Assembly (NCBI GenBank): GCA_963666825.2 | Contig: OY763044.2 | Span: forward strand, 4,030,001-4,094,000 | DNA: 64,000 nt | Direction of reading: 5' to 3' | Source: Saccharicrinis sp963666825 | GTDB lineage: Bacteria; Bacteroidota; Bacteroidia; Bacteroidales; Marinilabiliaceae | Shown here: one piece after another, positions 54,574-63,235 of the stretch | Layout: each line of letters begins with the position of its first letter | Numbering within the stretch: position 1 is the stretch's first letter | Position numbers and translations under genes: made by a program | The notes under the pieces: model-generated | What the model was told of the DNA's origin: nothing | The model's database searches: none | What the model saw: only the letters and a program-made list of their open reading frames with translations

Positions 54574-55527
54574 TTAGATGATAAATCTCTCCAGACTGTA
54601 ACGCACCATGTTTTGAATGGTGGTGTCTGTGTAAAAAGCCATGTGTTGCGTCATCACCACGTTGGGAAATTGTCTCAAGTATGCCATATTACGGTTGGGA
54701 ATGATATCAAGCCGTCGGTCTTGATGATAAATATCTGTCTCATCTTCGAAGACATCCAGGCCCAAGGCAGCAATTTTACAACTTTCGATGCCTTCTATCA
54801 AAGCATTGATTTCGATTAATTCCCCACGTGAACAATTGATAATAGTCACCCCTTCTTTCATTTTCAGAATGGCTTCCTTGTCAATAAAATGCAAGGTGTT
54901 TTCCAACAGGGGAATATGCAAGCTAACAATGTCGCTTTCGCGGTACAAAGTTTCCAAATCTACCATGGAAGCTTGTTTTTCGATCTCTGCATCTTTCTTT
55001 CCAGTAGGTGAATAGGCCAAAATTCTGGCACCAAATCCATGCAGCAATTTAATCACTGCCTTCCCAATGGAACCTGTCCCGATAATGCCCACCGTACTAT
55101 GTTTAATTTCGCGCCCTTGCAATCCGTTCAACGAATAGTCGTTTACATTGCCCCGAAACATTGCTGCTTTATATTTCCTCAGAGTGAGTAACATAAGCAT
55201 AATGGTGAATTCGGCAACGCAGTCGGGCGGATACGAAGCATTGCTTACAAACATGCCTTTTTCACGTGCATAAGCCACATCGATATGGTTCATCCCTATG
55301 GTGCGGGTAGAGATGTGTCTCACCTCCATTGCTACCAGTTGATCAATAATCGCACGATCGATTGCCGATTGTCCTAATATACTTACCCCGTATGCTCCCT
55401 CTGCCATTGCAAGGCTTTCGTGTGTCAATTTAATACCAGTATCGATAACTTCTAATCCAAGCTCTATTTTGAGTCGGTCAAAATGGAGCTTTTCATCTCC
55501 TCTGGTTTCATATGCTACAATTTTCAT
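54574..55527 (-). CDS. D-2-hydroxyacid dehydrogenase (D-lactate dehydrogenase-like)
   Basis: NADH-dependent reduction of a 2-keto acid to the D-2-hydroxy acid. The family marks are 'STRTIGMNHIDVAYA' near 93, 'VGIIGTGSIGKAVIKLL' (cofactor glycine motif) near 147, Arg in 'NCSRGELI' near 232, Glu in 'DVFEDETDIY' near 260 and His in 'VMTQHMAFYTD' near 292, which complete the catalytic triad. 317 residues. Its closest recognisable group is D-LDH/VanH-like and 2-hydroxyisocaproate dehydrogenases. Paired with the aminotransferase it suggests reductive conversion of amino acids, such as phenylalanine to phenyllactate, or of cysteine via mercaptopyruvate given cyuA. It is the first gene of the GC-rich block. 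Confidence 0.9.
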   Translation of the reverse strand: MKIVAYETRGDEKLHFDRLKIELGLEVIDTGIKLTHESLAMAEGAYGVSILGQSAIDRAIIDQLVAMEVRHISTRTIGMNHIDVAYAREKGMFVSNASYPPDCVAEFTIMLMLLTLRKYKAAMFRGNVNDYSLNGLQGREIKHSTVGIIGTGSIGKAVIKLLHGFGARILAYSPTGKKDAEIEKQASMVDLETLYRESDIVSLHIPLLENTLHFIDKEAILKMKEGVTIINCSRGELIEINALIEGIESCKIAALGLDVFEDETDIYHQDRRLDIIPNRNMAYLRQFPNVVMTQHMAFYTDTTIQNMVRYSLERFII

Positions 55528-55674
55528 TTTTTCTGTGGTACTGGAAAAAGTGAACTTTCTTCTTTAACTGATCAAATCACTACACAGTTCAAAACAGGAG
55601 TTTCCTCTATTTGAAGATAAATGAATACCTAAAAATGAATAAAATTCGGTGATCGACTGAGGATAGTGTTTGTT

Positions 55675-55776
55675 AATAAAGTCCAACTGCTGTGTTATTT
55701 CGCAGAAATTAAATCCTCATATACAATAGTATACTGCGATTTAATTTCTGCTAACCCCTTGAATTTGGACTTTATT
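55675..55776. repeat. Nested inverted repeats, hairpin 1
   Basis: An outer perfect 12-base pair (AATAAAGTCCAA 55675-55686 with TTGGACTTTATT 55765-55776) encloses an inner perfect 14-base pair (GCAGAAATTAAATC 55702-55715 with GATTTAATTTCTGC 55738-55751). This is too regular for chance and resembles a miniature inverted-repeat element or paired element ends. No coding sequence inside. Confidence 0.8.
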
Positions 55777-55789
55777 GTTCAAATACCTT

Positions 55790-55860
55790 ACTTTATGAAC
55801 AGACTCTAATTAGTGCTTATCTATATAGTCTATGTATTTCAGGAGTCTTGTTCATAAAGT
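55790..55860. repeat. Inverted repeat, hairpin 2
   Basis: ACTTTATGAACAGACTC (55790-55806) pairs with GAGTCTTGTTCATAAAGT (55843-55860), one extra base, over a 36-base spacer. Confidence 0.75.
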
Positions 55861-55967
55861 TCGAGAACAAGGCTTGCACAATTTTGAAAATCAGGGCGTT
55901 TACTTATGTAAATGACCGTTTTCAAAATAAGCATAACGCTGTTATCGGACTATTTGGACAAGACTCT
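55843..55967. mobile_element. Possible 125-base miniature element
   Basis: The segment begins GAGTCTTGTTC and ends GGACAAGACTC, terminal inverted repeats with 10 of 11 matches. Its interior (55881-55928) is itself an imperfect hairpin, ATTTTGAAAA pairing with TTTTCAAAAT. It encodes nothing and stops two bases before the SusD stop codon at 55970. It could be a non-autonomous relative of an insertion sequence or the relic of one; no transposase is in the window and no target duplication is evident. Confidence 0.5.
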
Positions 55968-55969
55968 AA

Positions 55970-57349
55970 TCAATTATATCCTTCATTCTGAGAAAGATTT
56001 GTATTTCTGTTTAGGGCATCCTGTGGAATTGGGAAAAGAATATCTGTTGAATCCCAATTTGCTTTCTCTGCACCCAATATACTATCAGCATGGTCTGTTC
56101 TTTTCAGATCAAGGAAACGATGGCCCCATTCACAAAATAGCTCAACTTGTCTCTCTTTTAGTATTGCCTCAAGCAAAGAGGATTGATCATCAGCAGTTGT
56201 TTTGTCTAATCCTGCTCTGATTCTAATCTCATCAAGATCTTCCTGTGCTCCGATTATGTCATTTTGTTCAGCCCTGCTTTCTGCCCGAATAAGATACAAC
56301 TCACCCAGCCTTAGTATTGTTTCCTGCTCTATATTTTCATTTGAGTTAGATTTATACTTATATGGATAAGTATAAGTCTGTTCTGATACTTCAATACTGC
56401 CAATCCAATTTTCCTTTCTTTGATCACCGTTCTCAAATGCATTTAGGAGATAAGAATTTAATTCATAAGCGGGAACATCCTCTCCTGTAGGAATCATGTC
56501 TATGGCAAAATCAGGAGCCCCGTATACATTTGTATATACCTGCCAGATAGCCTCTTCACTATTAGATAAGAAGATATCATTTAGATTAATCAAGGAGTAT
56601 AATTCAGCCTTATTAATAACACGAGTAGCTTGATCCTCTGCCAAATTCCACTCTTCGTTGTACAAATACACACGTGCGAGTAATGCTGATGCTGCATAAC
56701 TATTCACTCTTGTTCTGTCACCAGCAGACCAGCTGTAATCCTCTGCAAGATGATCCCTGGCATAAATAAGATCCTCAATGATTTGTTTATAGATAGCTTC
56801 CTTTGTAGATGCAGCCTGTGTATTTGTTGTCTGCACTTCCGTTGTTTTAATTAAAGGCACCTCTCCAAAATAATTATAAAGATTAAAGTGGAGAAAAGCA
56901 CGAAAAAATTTTGCTTCCCCTAAAAACTGTTCTTTATCAGAATCGGAAAGTGCTGATGAATTTTCGCAACCTTCAATTATACTGTTGGATAGATAAATCA
57001 AATTATAAGTCTGTGACCAAAAACTACTTAAATCTTCATTTGTGGCTAAAAGACTATTTTGATAAAAATAATTGGTACTTGCTGTCAGTGGAATGATCTC
57101 ATCTGCGTATTCACCAGCATATTTTATGTAATCAGAACTAAAAAAACTCTCTCCACTTTGACTTCCGTTATAAAATACCGAATAAATACCATTTACAGCA
57201 GCTTCAGCGGTTGAAGAACTCTCAAAGATATTAGATGAATCCAGCGTGTCCACAGGCGAATCCACATCTATTAAATCAGAACATCCTGTTAGTATTAAAA
57301 ATACCAACGGCAATGTAATTGACAATATATATTTAATAAATCCTTTCAT
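55970..57349 (-). CDS. SusD-like surface nutrient-binding lipoprotein
   Basis: RagB/SusD-family partner of the SusC encoded 112 bases upstream. The ATG at 57349 gives a lipoprotein signal ending 'LILTGC' (about residue 23) followed by 'SDLIDVDSP'. Landmarks are 'EAKFFRAFLHFNLYNYFGEVPL' near 150, 'AASALLARVYLYNEEW' near 220, 'RLGELYLIRAESRAEQ' near 355, 'ILKERQVELFCEWGHRFLDLKRTDHA' near 410-435 and 'FPIPQDALNRNTNLSQNEGYN' at the C-terminus. About 459 residues, normal. The stop codon directly abuts the inverted-repeat cluster at 55675-55967, but the C-terminus looks complete. No hydrolase gene follows. Confidence 0.92.
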   Translation of the reverse strand: MKGFIKYILSITLPLVFLILTGCSDLIDVDSPVDTLDSSNIFESSSTAEAAVNGIYSVFYNGSQSGESFFSSDYIKYAGEYADEIIPLTASTNYFYQNSLLATNEDLSSFWSQTYNLIYLSNSIIEGCENSSALSDSDKEQFLGEAKFFRAFLHFNLYNYFGEVPLIKTTEVQTTNTQAASTKEAIYKQIIEDLIYARDHLAEDYSWSAGDRTRVNSYAASALLARVYLYNEEWNLAEDQATRVINKAELYSLINLNDIFLSNSEEAIWQVYTNVYGAPDFAIDMIPTGEDVPAYELNSYLLNAFENGDQRKENWIGSIEVSEQTYTYPYKYKSNSNENIEQETILRLGELYLIRAESRAEQNDIIGAQEDLDEIRIRAGLDKTTADDQSSLLEAILKERQVELFCEWGHRFLDLKRTDHADSILGAEKANWDSTDILFPIPQDALNRNTNLSQNEGYN

Positions 57350-57461
57350 ATGAATATAATTTATTTCATTAGTCATATGTAACTCACAAATAAATTTAAT
57401 CATCCTCTTTTGTCTGAATTTGGATCATCAAATTTACATGTTCGTTTCATATTACTTCATT

Positions 57462-60400
57462 TTAGATTGTAACATCAATACCTAAACTAAACACTCTCAA
57501 AGGCGGCATTGCTGGCGAAAAATATCCCCATGTAACCGAATAAGTGCCTGGGGTTTCAGGATCATATCCTTTGTAGGATGTGATAGTAAACAGATTTTGT
57601 CCTTTTGCATAAAATCTACAGTCAGATATTTTCAGACGGCTAGTCCATCTGTCAGGCAAAGAATAAGAAATTGACAAATTACGTAATCTTACAAATGAAG
57701 CATCTTTAAAAATAGCATCAGACTGCATATAATAATTAGTATAAGACATATAAGATTCCGAAGAATAATCTGTACTTGGAGTAAATCCTGTGTTAAGTGA
57801 GTAATCGGGTATATTTCCCAACATTCCGGGAAAACCAGTAAGCTGATATCCTTTTTTATTTACAAAATTAAACAGTATATCTAGTTGCCATCTCTTATAG
57901 GTGAAGCTATTACTAATTCCACCATAAAATTTAGGATCTAAGCTTCCTAAAACTTTGTAATCACCTAGTTCATTTTCGTATATTCCAGGACTAATAACTC
58001 CATCCCCGTTTGCATCCTCAACTGTAGCAGCTCCATTTTCAAAACCTGTAAAATGATAACCAACTGCAAGATTTAATGATTTACCAACAACATAAGTATC
58101 TGCATAACTAGATGAAGAAAGATCTGGATATTCAACTAATTTATTTTTGTAGGTAGAAAAATTAAAATTTAATTTCCATTTAAAATTTTCAGTTGAAACT
58201 GGTCTTGCATTTATTTCTGCCTCAATTCCAGTATTCTGAACAACAGCATCTAAATTGGCCATATATGACGAAAAACCAGTTTGAGTAGAAAGAGGATAAT
58301 CAACTAACAAGTTTGTTGATCTATTGCGATACCATGCTACAGATAACATTAACTTATCATTCAAAAAACCTAATTCTGTAGCTACTTCAAGCTTGTTTGA
58401 TTTTTCCCAACTATAATCAGAATTAGCAATACCGGAAGAAACAAAACCTTTACTGTTTCCATATGAATATGCCGAAGAAGTGTAAGTATCAAGATATCCA
58501 TAATTTCCAATCTGGTCATTTCCAGTAACTCCATAACTACTTCTGAGTTTACCGTAACTTAGCCAATTACAATTTTTCAGAAATTCCTCTTCTGTGAAAA
58601 TCCAGGCAGCTCCTAGTGAACCAAAATTTCCAAAACGCTTATCAGGCCCGAATTTAGATGAACCATCCCTACGAAATGTACCGTTAAAAATATATTTATC
58701 TTCCCAGTTATAGTTTACCTGACCAAAAAGAGAAACATATTTATACTCCGCACTTGTACTGGTATTCATATATATCGAACTAGCTGAACTGTAGTTTTTC
58801 ATTAAAGATTGTGAAGCAAAATCAGCAGCTATAACAAAGTAGGGTTGGTTGTAATATGTTCCTTGCCAGGTTCCTCCAACAACACCACTAAGCTTTCCTC
58901 CACCAATCTGCTTATTGTAATTTATTTGAGGTTCTGCAATATAAATACGACTACTATTACTGGTATAAAAACCCATATCTGGCGCTTCATAAGCTGGATT
59001 GTATATATCGGAAGGATACAACATGGTCTGATCAAGCTCAACTTTATTAACACCAACACTTAACTTTGCTTCTATGTCCGATGTAATAGCATAATTCACA
59101 TTAGCATTTAAAACCAAATTGCTCGACTTTGAATTAAATGATTGTTTTAATAATGCAAAAGGGTTTGAAAAATTAAAATCATAGTACAAATCACCATTGC
59201 TGTCATAAGCAGGGTAATTTCCAGGCAATTGATAAGCTGAACTTGTATAATCTGTACCATAAATCAGGTTATCATCAGCTGAATAAATAGTACTTAAAGA
59301 TGTTTTAAGTTTTCCTTCAGGAGATACATAGTTTATATTCATATTCAGGGATCCTCTAATATAACGGGAAGATCCCGGAGTAACAGGTGTTTCGCGATGA
59401 AAAGTACCACTTAATAAAAAGTTGGTTCCTCCACTTCCTCCGGAAAGAGATCCTGAAACATCTGTTAATGACGCTGAATTTCCAATTAACTTTTTCTGAT
59501 AATCAACATCTGAACTTTGATCCCATGATACAAGATCTGGTGCACTATATTCATCAGGCTCAATGCCATCATTTTCAAAAGCTTGTTTTCTTAGATTCAG
59601 ATATTCAGCAGTGCTAAGAGTCGGTAAAAAACGAGTTATCCGGCCTGTTCCAGTACTTGCATTTACTGAAAATTTAGGTTTACCTGATTTTCCTTTTTTT
59701 GTTGTGATTAAAACCACACCGTTAGCTCCTCTGGAACCATAAATTGCAGTAGCATCTGCATCCTTTAATACATCTATGCTTTCAATATCGTTCGGATTTA
59801 ACATAGAGAAAGGATCTATACTGGAATTCGGAGTACCAGACATTCTGGTAGCACTTGAATTTTGCGCATCAACACTGGCACCATTAAAAGGTACACCATC
59901 AATAATATAAAGAGGAATTGACCCTGCACTTACAGAGTTTGCACCTCTTATTTTTACCTTCATTCCGGCACCTGGCAATCCTGAATTCTGCTCAATAAAT
60001 AAACCAGGCATTGCTCCTTCTAATGCTTGCAGTACACTACCTACAGGTTGATTTTCTATTGTTTTCGCATCCACGGAAGCTATATTTCCAGTAGCTACGC
60101 GTTGTTTTACCTTATAATATCCTGCATTTACTGTTACTTCCAATAAATTTTCAATTTTACTAACCAATGTAAATACAAGCATTTCTTTGGATAATTCATC
60201 AGAAGAAATTTTAACCGTTGACGTAATCGGTAGGCCATTATTTTTTTCAAATTTACCTCTACTCTTGGAATCATTTATTTCATTCGGTTGATCTACAGAA
60301 ACAACAGATGTTTTTAAAGGTTCAAAATCCGACTTTCTAACCTCAACAGCCAAACCCAAAAAACCAATAGATGAAATCTGAATAATATCTCCATCCATAA

Positions 60401-60953
60401 CCGTCATGCTAAAATCACCATTCCCGTCGGAAGCTGTACCTCTTCCTAATTCCTGCTCAGCGATACTAACTCCAGGAATTGGTTCTCCTGAAGAATCAAT
60501 AATTCGACCAGTTAATGTAAATTTATAACCATTTTTTACTTTGGGCAAAACTTGTGCTGTCACAATTTTTCCATTTTCACCAGATTCTTTTAAAGAAATA
60601 AAAATGGTGGTATTTTCAATTGTGTATTCCAATGACTGACCACTTAGAATTTTTTGTAGAAAATTTTCAAGAGACATATCTACGGCTTTAACAGTAACAG
60701 GCTTACTCTTTTTTAGAAGCTCTGCTGTACAAACAACACTATATCCTGTTTGCTTTTTAATTTCTTTAAATACTGTTTCTAATGAAACCTGATCTCCATT
60801 ATAAGTAATCTTAATACTATCATTACTTGCAGACAAATCCACAAATGATGTAATAAGAAGAATCATAACAAGATACAGGAGCCGGACTTCTCCAGAGGTT
60901 TTCTTTTCTCTTATTGCGGATTTTCCGCAATTAAAAAGTGTTTTTAATTTCAT
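57462..60953 (-). CDS. SusC-like TonB-dependent transducer with STN domain
   Basis: Outer-membrane importer and signal transducer of the second sigma/FecR system. After the signal segment (to about 43) an STN domain (about 45-120) reads 'VSLETVFKEIKKQTGYSVVC'. A linker leads to the carboxypeptidase-like domain ('GRIIDSSGEPIPGVSIAEQ', near 150), then 'INDSKSRGKFEKNNGL', a longer and less regular stretch than usual before the plug ('VLQALEGAMPGLFIEQNSG', 'NGVVLITTKKGKSG'). The barrel ends '...RVFSLGIDVTI'. 1163 residues. The usual 'VVVGYG' TonB-box motif is replaced by a longer segment around 'NLLEVTVNAGYYKVKQRVAT'. Substrate unknown; no linked glycoside hydrolase. Confidence 0.92.
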   Translation of the reverse strand: MKLKTLFNCGKSAIREKKTSGEVRLLYLVMILLITSFVDLSASNDSIKITYNGDQVSLETVFKEIKKQTGYSVVCTAELLKKSKPVTVKAVDMSLENFLQKILSGQSLEYTIENTTIFISLKESGENGKIVTAQVLPKVKNGYKFTLTGRIIDSSGEPIPGVSIAEQELGRGTASDGNGDFSMTVMDGDIIQISSIGFLGLAVEVRKSDFEPLKTSVVSVDQPNEINDSKSRGKFEKNNGLPITSTVKISSDELSKEMLVFTLVSKIENLLEVTVNAGYYKVKQRVATGNIASVDAKTIENQPVGSVLQALEGAMPGLFIEQNSGLPGAGMKVKIRGANSVSAGSIPLYIIDGVPFNGASVDAQNSSATRMSGTPNSSIDPFSMLNPNDIESIDVLKDADATAIYGSRGANGVVLITTKKGKSGKPKFSVNASTGTGRITRFLPTLSTAEYLNLRKQAFENDGIEPDEYSAPDLVSWDQSSDVDYQKKLIGNSASLTDVSGSLSGGSGGTNFLLSGTFHRETPVTPGSSRYIRGSLNMNINYVSPEGKLKTSLSTIYSADDNLIYGTDYTSSAYQLPGNYPAYDSNGDLYYDFNFSNPFALLKQSFNSKSSNLVLNANVNYAITSDIEAKLSVGVNKVELDQTMLYPSDIYNPAYEAPDMGFYTSNSSRIYIAEPQINYNKQIGGGKLSGVVGGTWQGTYYNQPYFVIAADFASQSLMKNYSSASSIYMNTSTSAEYKYVSLFGQVNYNWEDKYIFNGTFRRDGSSKFGPDKRFGNFGSLGAAWIFTEEEFLKNCNWLSYGKLRSSYGVTGNDQIGNYGYLDTYTSSAYSYGNSKGFVSSGIANSDYSWEKSNKLEVATELGFLNDKLMLSVAWYRNRSTNLLVDYPLSTQTGFSSYMANLDAVVQNTGIEAEINARPVSTENFKWKLNFNFSTYKNKLVEYPDLSSSSYADTYVVGKSLNLAVGYHFTGFENGAATVEDANGDGVISPGIYENELGDYKVLGSLDPKFYGGISNSFTYKRWQLDILFNFVNKKGYQLTGFPGMLGNIPDYSLNTGFTPSTDYSSESYMSYTNYYMQSDAIFKDASFVRLRNLSISYSLPDRWTSRLKISDCRFYAKGQNLFTITSYKGYDPETPGTYSVTWGYFSPAMPPLRVFSLGIDVTI

Positions 60954-60983
60954 ACATTTGTAATGTTTAATGAATAAATAGTT

Positions 60984-61050
60984 GTCCTTAAGGACTTTTT
61001 AATTAGGGATACTTAAACATCGGTCGGCAGTGTTCGCAGCACTGCCGGCC
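60984..61050 (-). repeat. Stem-loops in the second FecR-SusC spacer
   Basis: A 12-base palindrome GTCCTTAAGGAC (60984-60995) and a strong GC-rich stem, GGTCGGCAGTG (61022-61032) with CACTGCCGGCC (61040-61050), seven-base loop and one G-T pair, lie between FecR and SusC. The strong stem stands out in this AT-rich sequence. It matches the position of the stem-loops at 40255-40316 and may reduce read-through from the regulatory genes or protect SusC mRNA. Confidence 0.7.
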
Positions 61051-61103
61051 TTGTTTTTATAGTTATTTTTATATTTGTTGTTTGCTACTTATATCTTTTA
61101 ATA

Positions 61104-62306
61104 TTAAGGCATAATAATTATTTTACCTTCCTCAATTTTGTACTTGACACCCATCTTACCTAAACCTCTAAGAGACTGACTGAGTGTTAGATCCCGTTTA
61201 ATTTCACCCCACAATTCAATATCAGGCGTTTTCCCTTCATAAATAATTTCAACATCATACCAGCGAGCTAACTGCTTTAAGGCTTCCTCAATTGGTGTAT
61301 TGTTAAATTGGAATACGCCGTTTTTCCATGCCATCACTTGATCTGTATCAATATTCTCTGTTAACGTAATGTTTGATTCAGTTCCGATAACAGCCTGTTG
61401 TCCAGGCTCAATAAGAAGATGTTCGTTTACAGTGCTTACATCTATGCTTCCCTCAAGTAAGGTAACCTTAATGTCTTTGTCGTCGTCATAGGCCTTAACG
61501 TTAAAATGAGTACCCAAAACTTTAATATTCATGTTTCCTTTAGTCACGAAAAAGGGTTTATTGGTATCATGCGCCACTTCAAAATAGGCCTCACCAGTTA
61601 TACCGACTTTACGGAAATTACCAATAAAAGCAACAGGAAAAGTAATTGATGATTCGGAATTTAGCCAAACGTGAGAACCATCACTTAACTCCAAATCAAT
61701 AACTTTACTTCCCTTTGGATTTGTAAGAGTATTGTAACGGATAATATTTGACTTGTCTGATGAAACCGATTGATAGGCAATCTGTTCTTCTGAAATCTTA
61801 ACAAGATTAACTTCTTCACCATCTGCATACAATCCATTTTGTAAACTGTCAATATAAACAGTTCTACCATCACTTAGTGTAACAAAAGCTTTGTTACTTA
61901 CAGGAGCTTTAACATCCGCGTATTGCAAATTACTTAATTGCGATTTATATAATGTTTGGAATAAACTGATGGCAATAATACTTATAGCTGGTAACAGTAC
62001 TGCTGCAACAGCCCATTTCAACCATGGACGCATAAATATCGATTTGCTTTTATTAAAAGGAACTTCGTTCTTTTTACTTCTTGCTCTTTTAGTTGTTTGT
62101 ATTTTATCAAAAAGAATTTCCCAGTCAACTTGCTGATCAAATTCTTTTGGATCATACTGTTCAACTAAACGATCCACATACGCATAAAATTCAGACCAAT
62201 CGCGAGTTTCTTTTACCCATGCAGCCAATTCTTTCTCTTCCTCTGCAGAAATAGTCCGATTACTCCATGCTTTAAGCAAATATTGTATTTTATTATTTTG
62301 ATCCAT
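61104..62306 (-). CDS. FecR-family anti-sigma factor
   Basis: Inner-membrane anti-sigma factor linked to the STN-type SusC. The start at 62306 ('MDQNNKIQYLLKAWSNRTIS') is preferred over 62324. The cytoplasmic N-terminus (to about 93) is followed by one membrane helix ('WLKWAVAAVLLPAISIIAISLF', about 95-117). The periplasmic FecR domain (about 195-300) has 'LELSDGSHVWLNSESSITFP', 'GEAYFEVAHD' and 'IKVLGTHFNVKAY'. A DUF4974 domain forms the last about 70 residues ('APIEEALKQLARWYDVEI'-like sequence). About 400 residues, longer than the FecR at 40324 because of an insert at about 120-190. It is 38 bases after the TlpA-like gene. Confidence 0.92.
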   Translation of the reverse strand: MDQNNKIQYLLKAWSNRTISAEEEKELAAWVKETRDWSEFYAYVDRLVEQYDPKEFDQQVDWEILFDKIQTTKRARSKKNEVPFNKSKSIFMRPWLKWAVAAVLLPAISIIAISLFQTLYKSQLSNLQYADVKAPVSNKAFVTLSDGRTVYIDSLQNGLYADGEEVNLVKISEEQIAYQSVSSDKSNIIRYNTLTNPKGSKVIDLELSDGSHVWLNSESSITFPVAFIGNFRKVGITGEAYFEVAHDTNKPFFVTKGNMNIKVLGTHFNVKAYDDDKDIKVTLLEGSIDVSTVNEHLLIEPGQQAVIGTESNITLTENIDTDQVMAWKNGVFQFNNTPIEEALKQLARWYDVEIIYEGKTPDIELWGEIKRDLTLSQSLRGLGKMGVKYKIEEGKIIIMP

Positions 62307-62343
62307 GGTTGTTATATAAATCAATAACAGATAATTAATTTTC

Positions 62344-63036
62344 CTATTTTAAACTTTCGATAATTGAACTCAGAATCATACCAATATTTTCATCAGTACC
62401 ACCGGTAAAATATTTTATGATTCCATTTTTATCAACAACTACATTATGAGGAAATATACTCATGTTATATTCCTTTAAAAGCAGAGATGCATCAGGGATC
62501 TGGCGATATTTGAATTCATGTTTAGTCAGGAATTTTTTCACATCTTCAGCCTTATTAAAGGTTATACCCAGAAAAACAACATCTTTGTCATCTTTATATT
62601 TTTCGGTTAACTTATTAAGGTCAGGCATTTCCTGGATACAAGGCTTACACATTGTAAACCAGAAGTTCAATACAACAACCTTTCCTTTAAATTCTGAAAG
62701 CGTAACCATTTTTCCATCTAAGTCGGTAAGGTTAAAATCTAATGCCGAAGAATTGAGAAATGCATTATCCGGTATTTCTTTAATCTGCCCCTTTAACATA
62801 GCCAGTTCTTCGTCTGACAAATATTGTAATTTAATCGTATCAGGATTCAACTCATCTGTTAAAACTTTAATAACACGATCGTCTCCCCATGCTGTTTTAA
62901 TACTGTCCAGTTTATCTTCGCCTATAACTTTTCCATCAGGCAAAAGATATACTTTGTTACTTTTCACCTGAGCATTGACCGAGACAAACCCAGCACACAA
63001 TGCAACAACTGCTAATAATACTTTAATTTTAATCAT
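62344..63036 (-). CDS. TlpA/ResA-like periplasmic thioredoxin
   Basis: Membrane- or periplasm-located thiol-disulfide oxidoreductase or redoxin. The start at 63036 gives a signal peptide ('KVLLAVVALCAGFVSVNAQ'). An N-terminal region of about 80 residues has no clear domain. The thioredoxin fold (about 95-230) contains 'LTDLDGKMVTLSEFKGKVVV' and the redox motif 'FTMCKPC' near residue 128, then 'PHNVVVDKNGIIKYF' with the cis-Pro-type region ('IFPHN'). 230 residues. Its placement between the ECF sigma gene and fecR on the same strand is unusual. A role in folding or reducing the SusCD-system proteins, or independence from it, are both possible. Confidence 0.85.
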   Translation of the reverse strand: MIKIKVLLAVVALCAGFVSVNAQVKSNKVYLLPDGKVIGEDKLDSIKTAWGDDRVIKVLTDELNPDTIKLQYLSDEELAMLKGQIKEIPDNAFLNSSALDFNLTDLDGKMVTLSEFKGKVVVLNFWFTMCKPCIQEMPDLNKLTEKYKDDKDVVFLGITFNKAEDVKKFLTKHEFKYRQIPDASLLLKEYNMSIFPHNVVVDKNGIIKYFTGGTDENIGMILSSIIESLK

Positions 63037-63235
63037 TTTATAATTATTTGTTAGTGAATACATATTTTACACTATAGTATATTATATTTCAATTCAACTT
63101 TTACAAAAAAACAAATTGATTGATTAATACTTAAAAAAGTTATACATCAACTAAAAACAGCAAGCAAAAACAATAATTTGTTACTTACATATCTATTAGA
63201 TGAACAAATAATAAAAATGTACTAGTAGAATTTAA

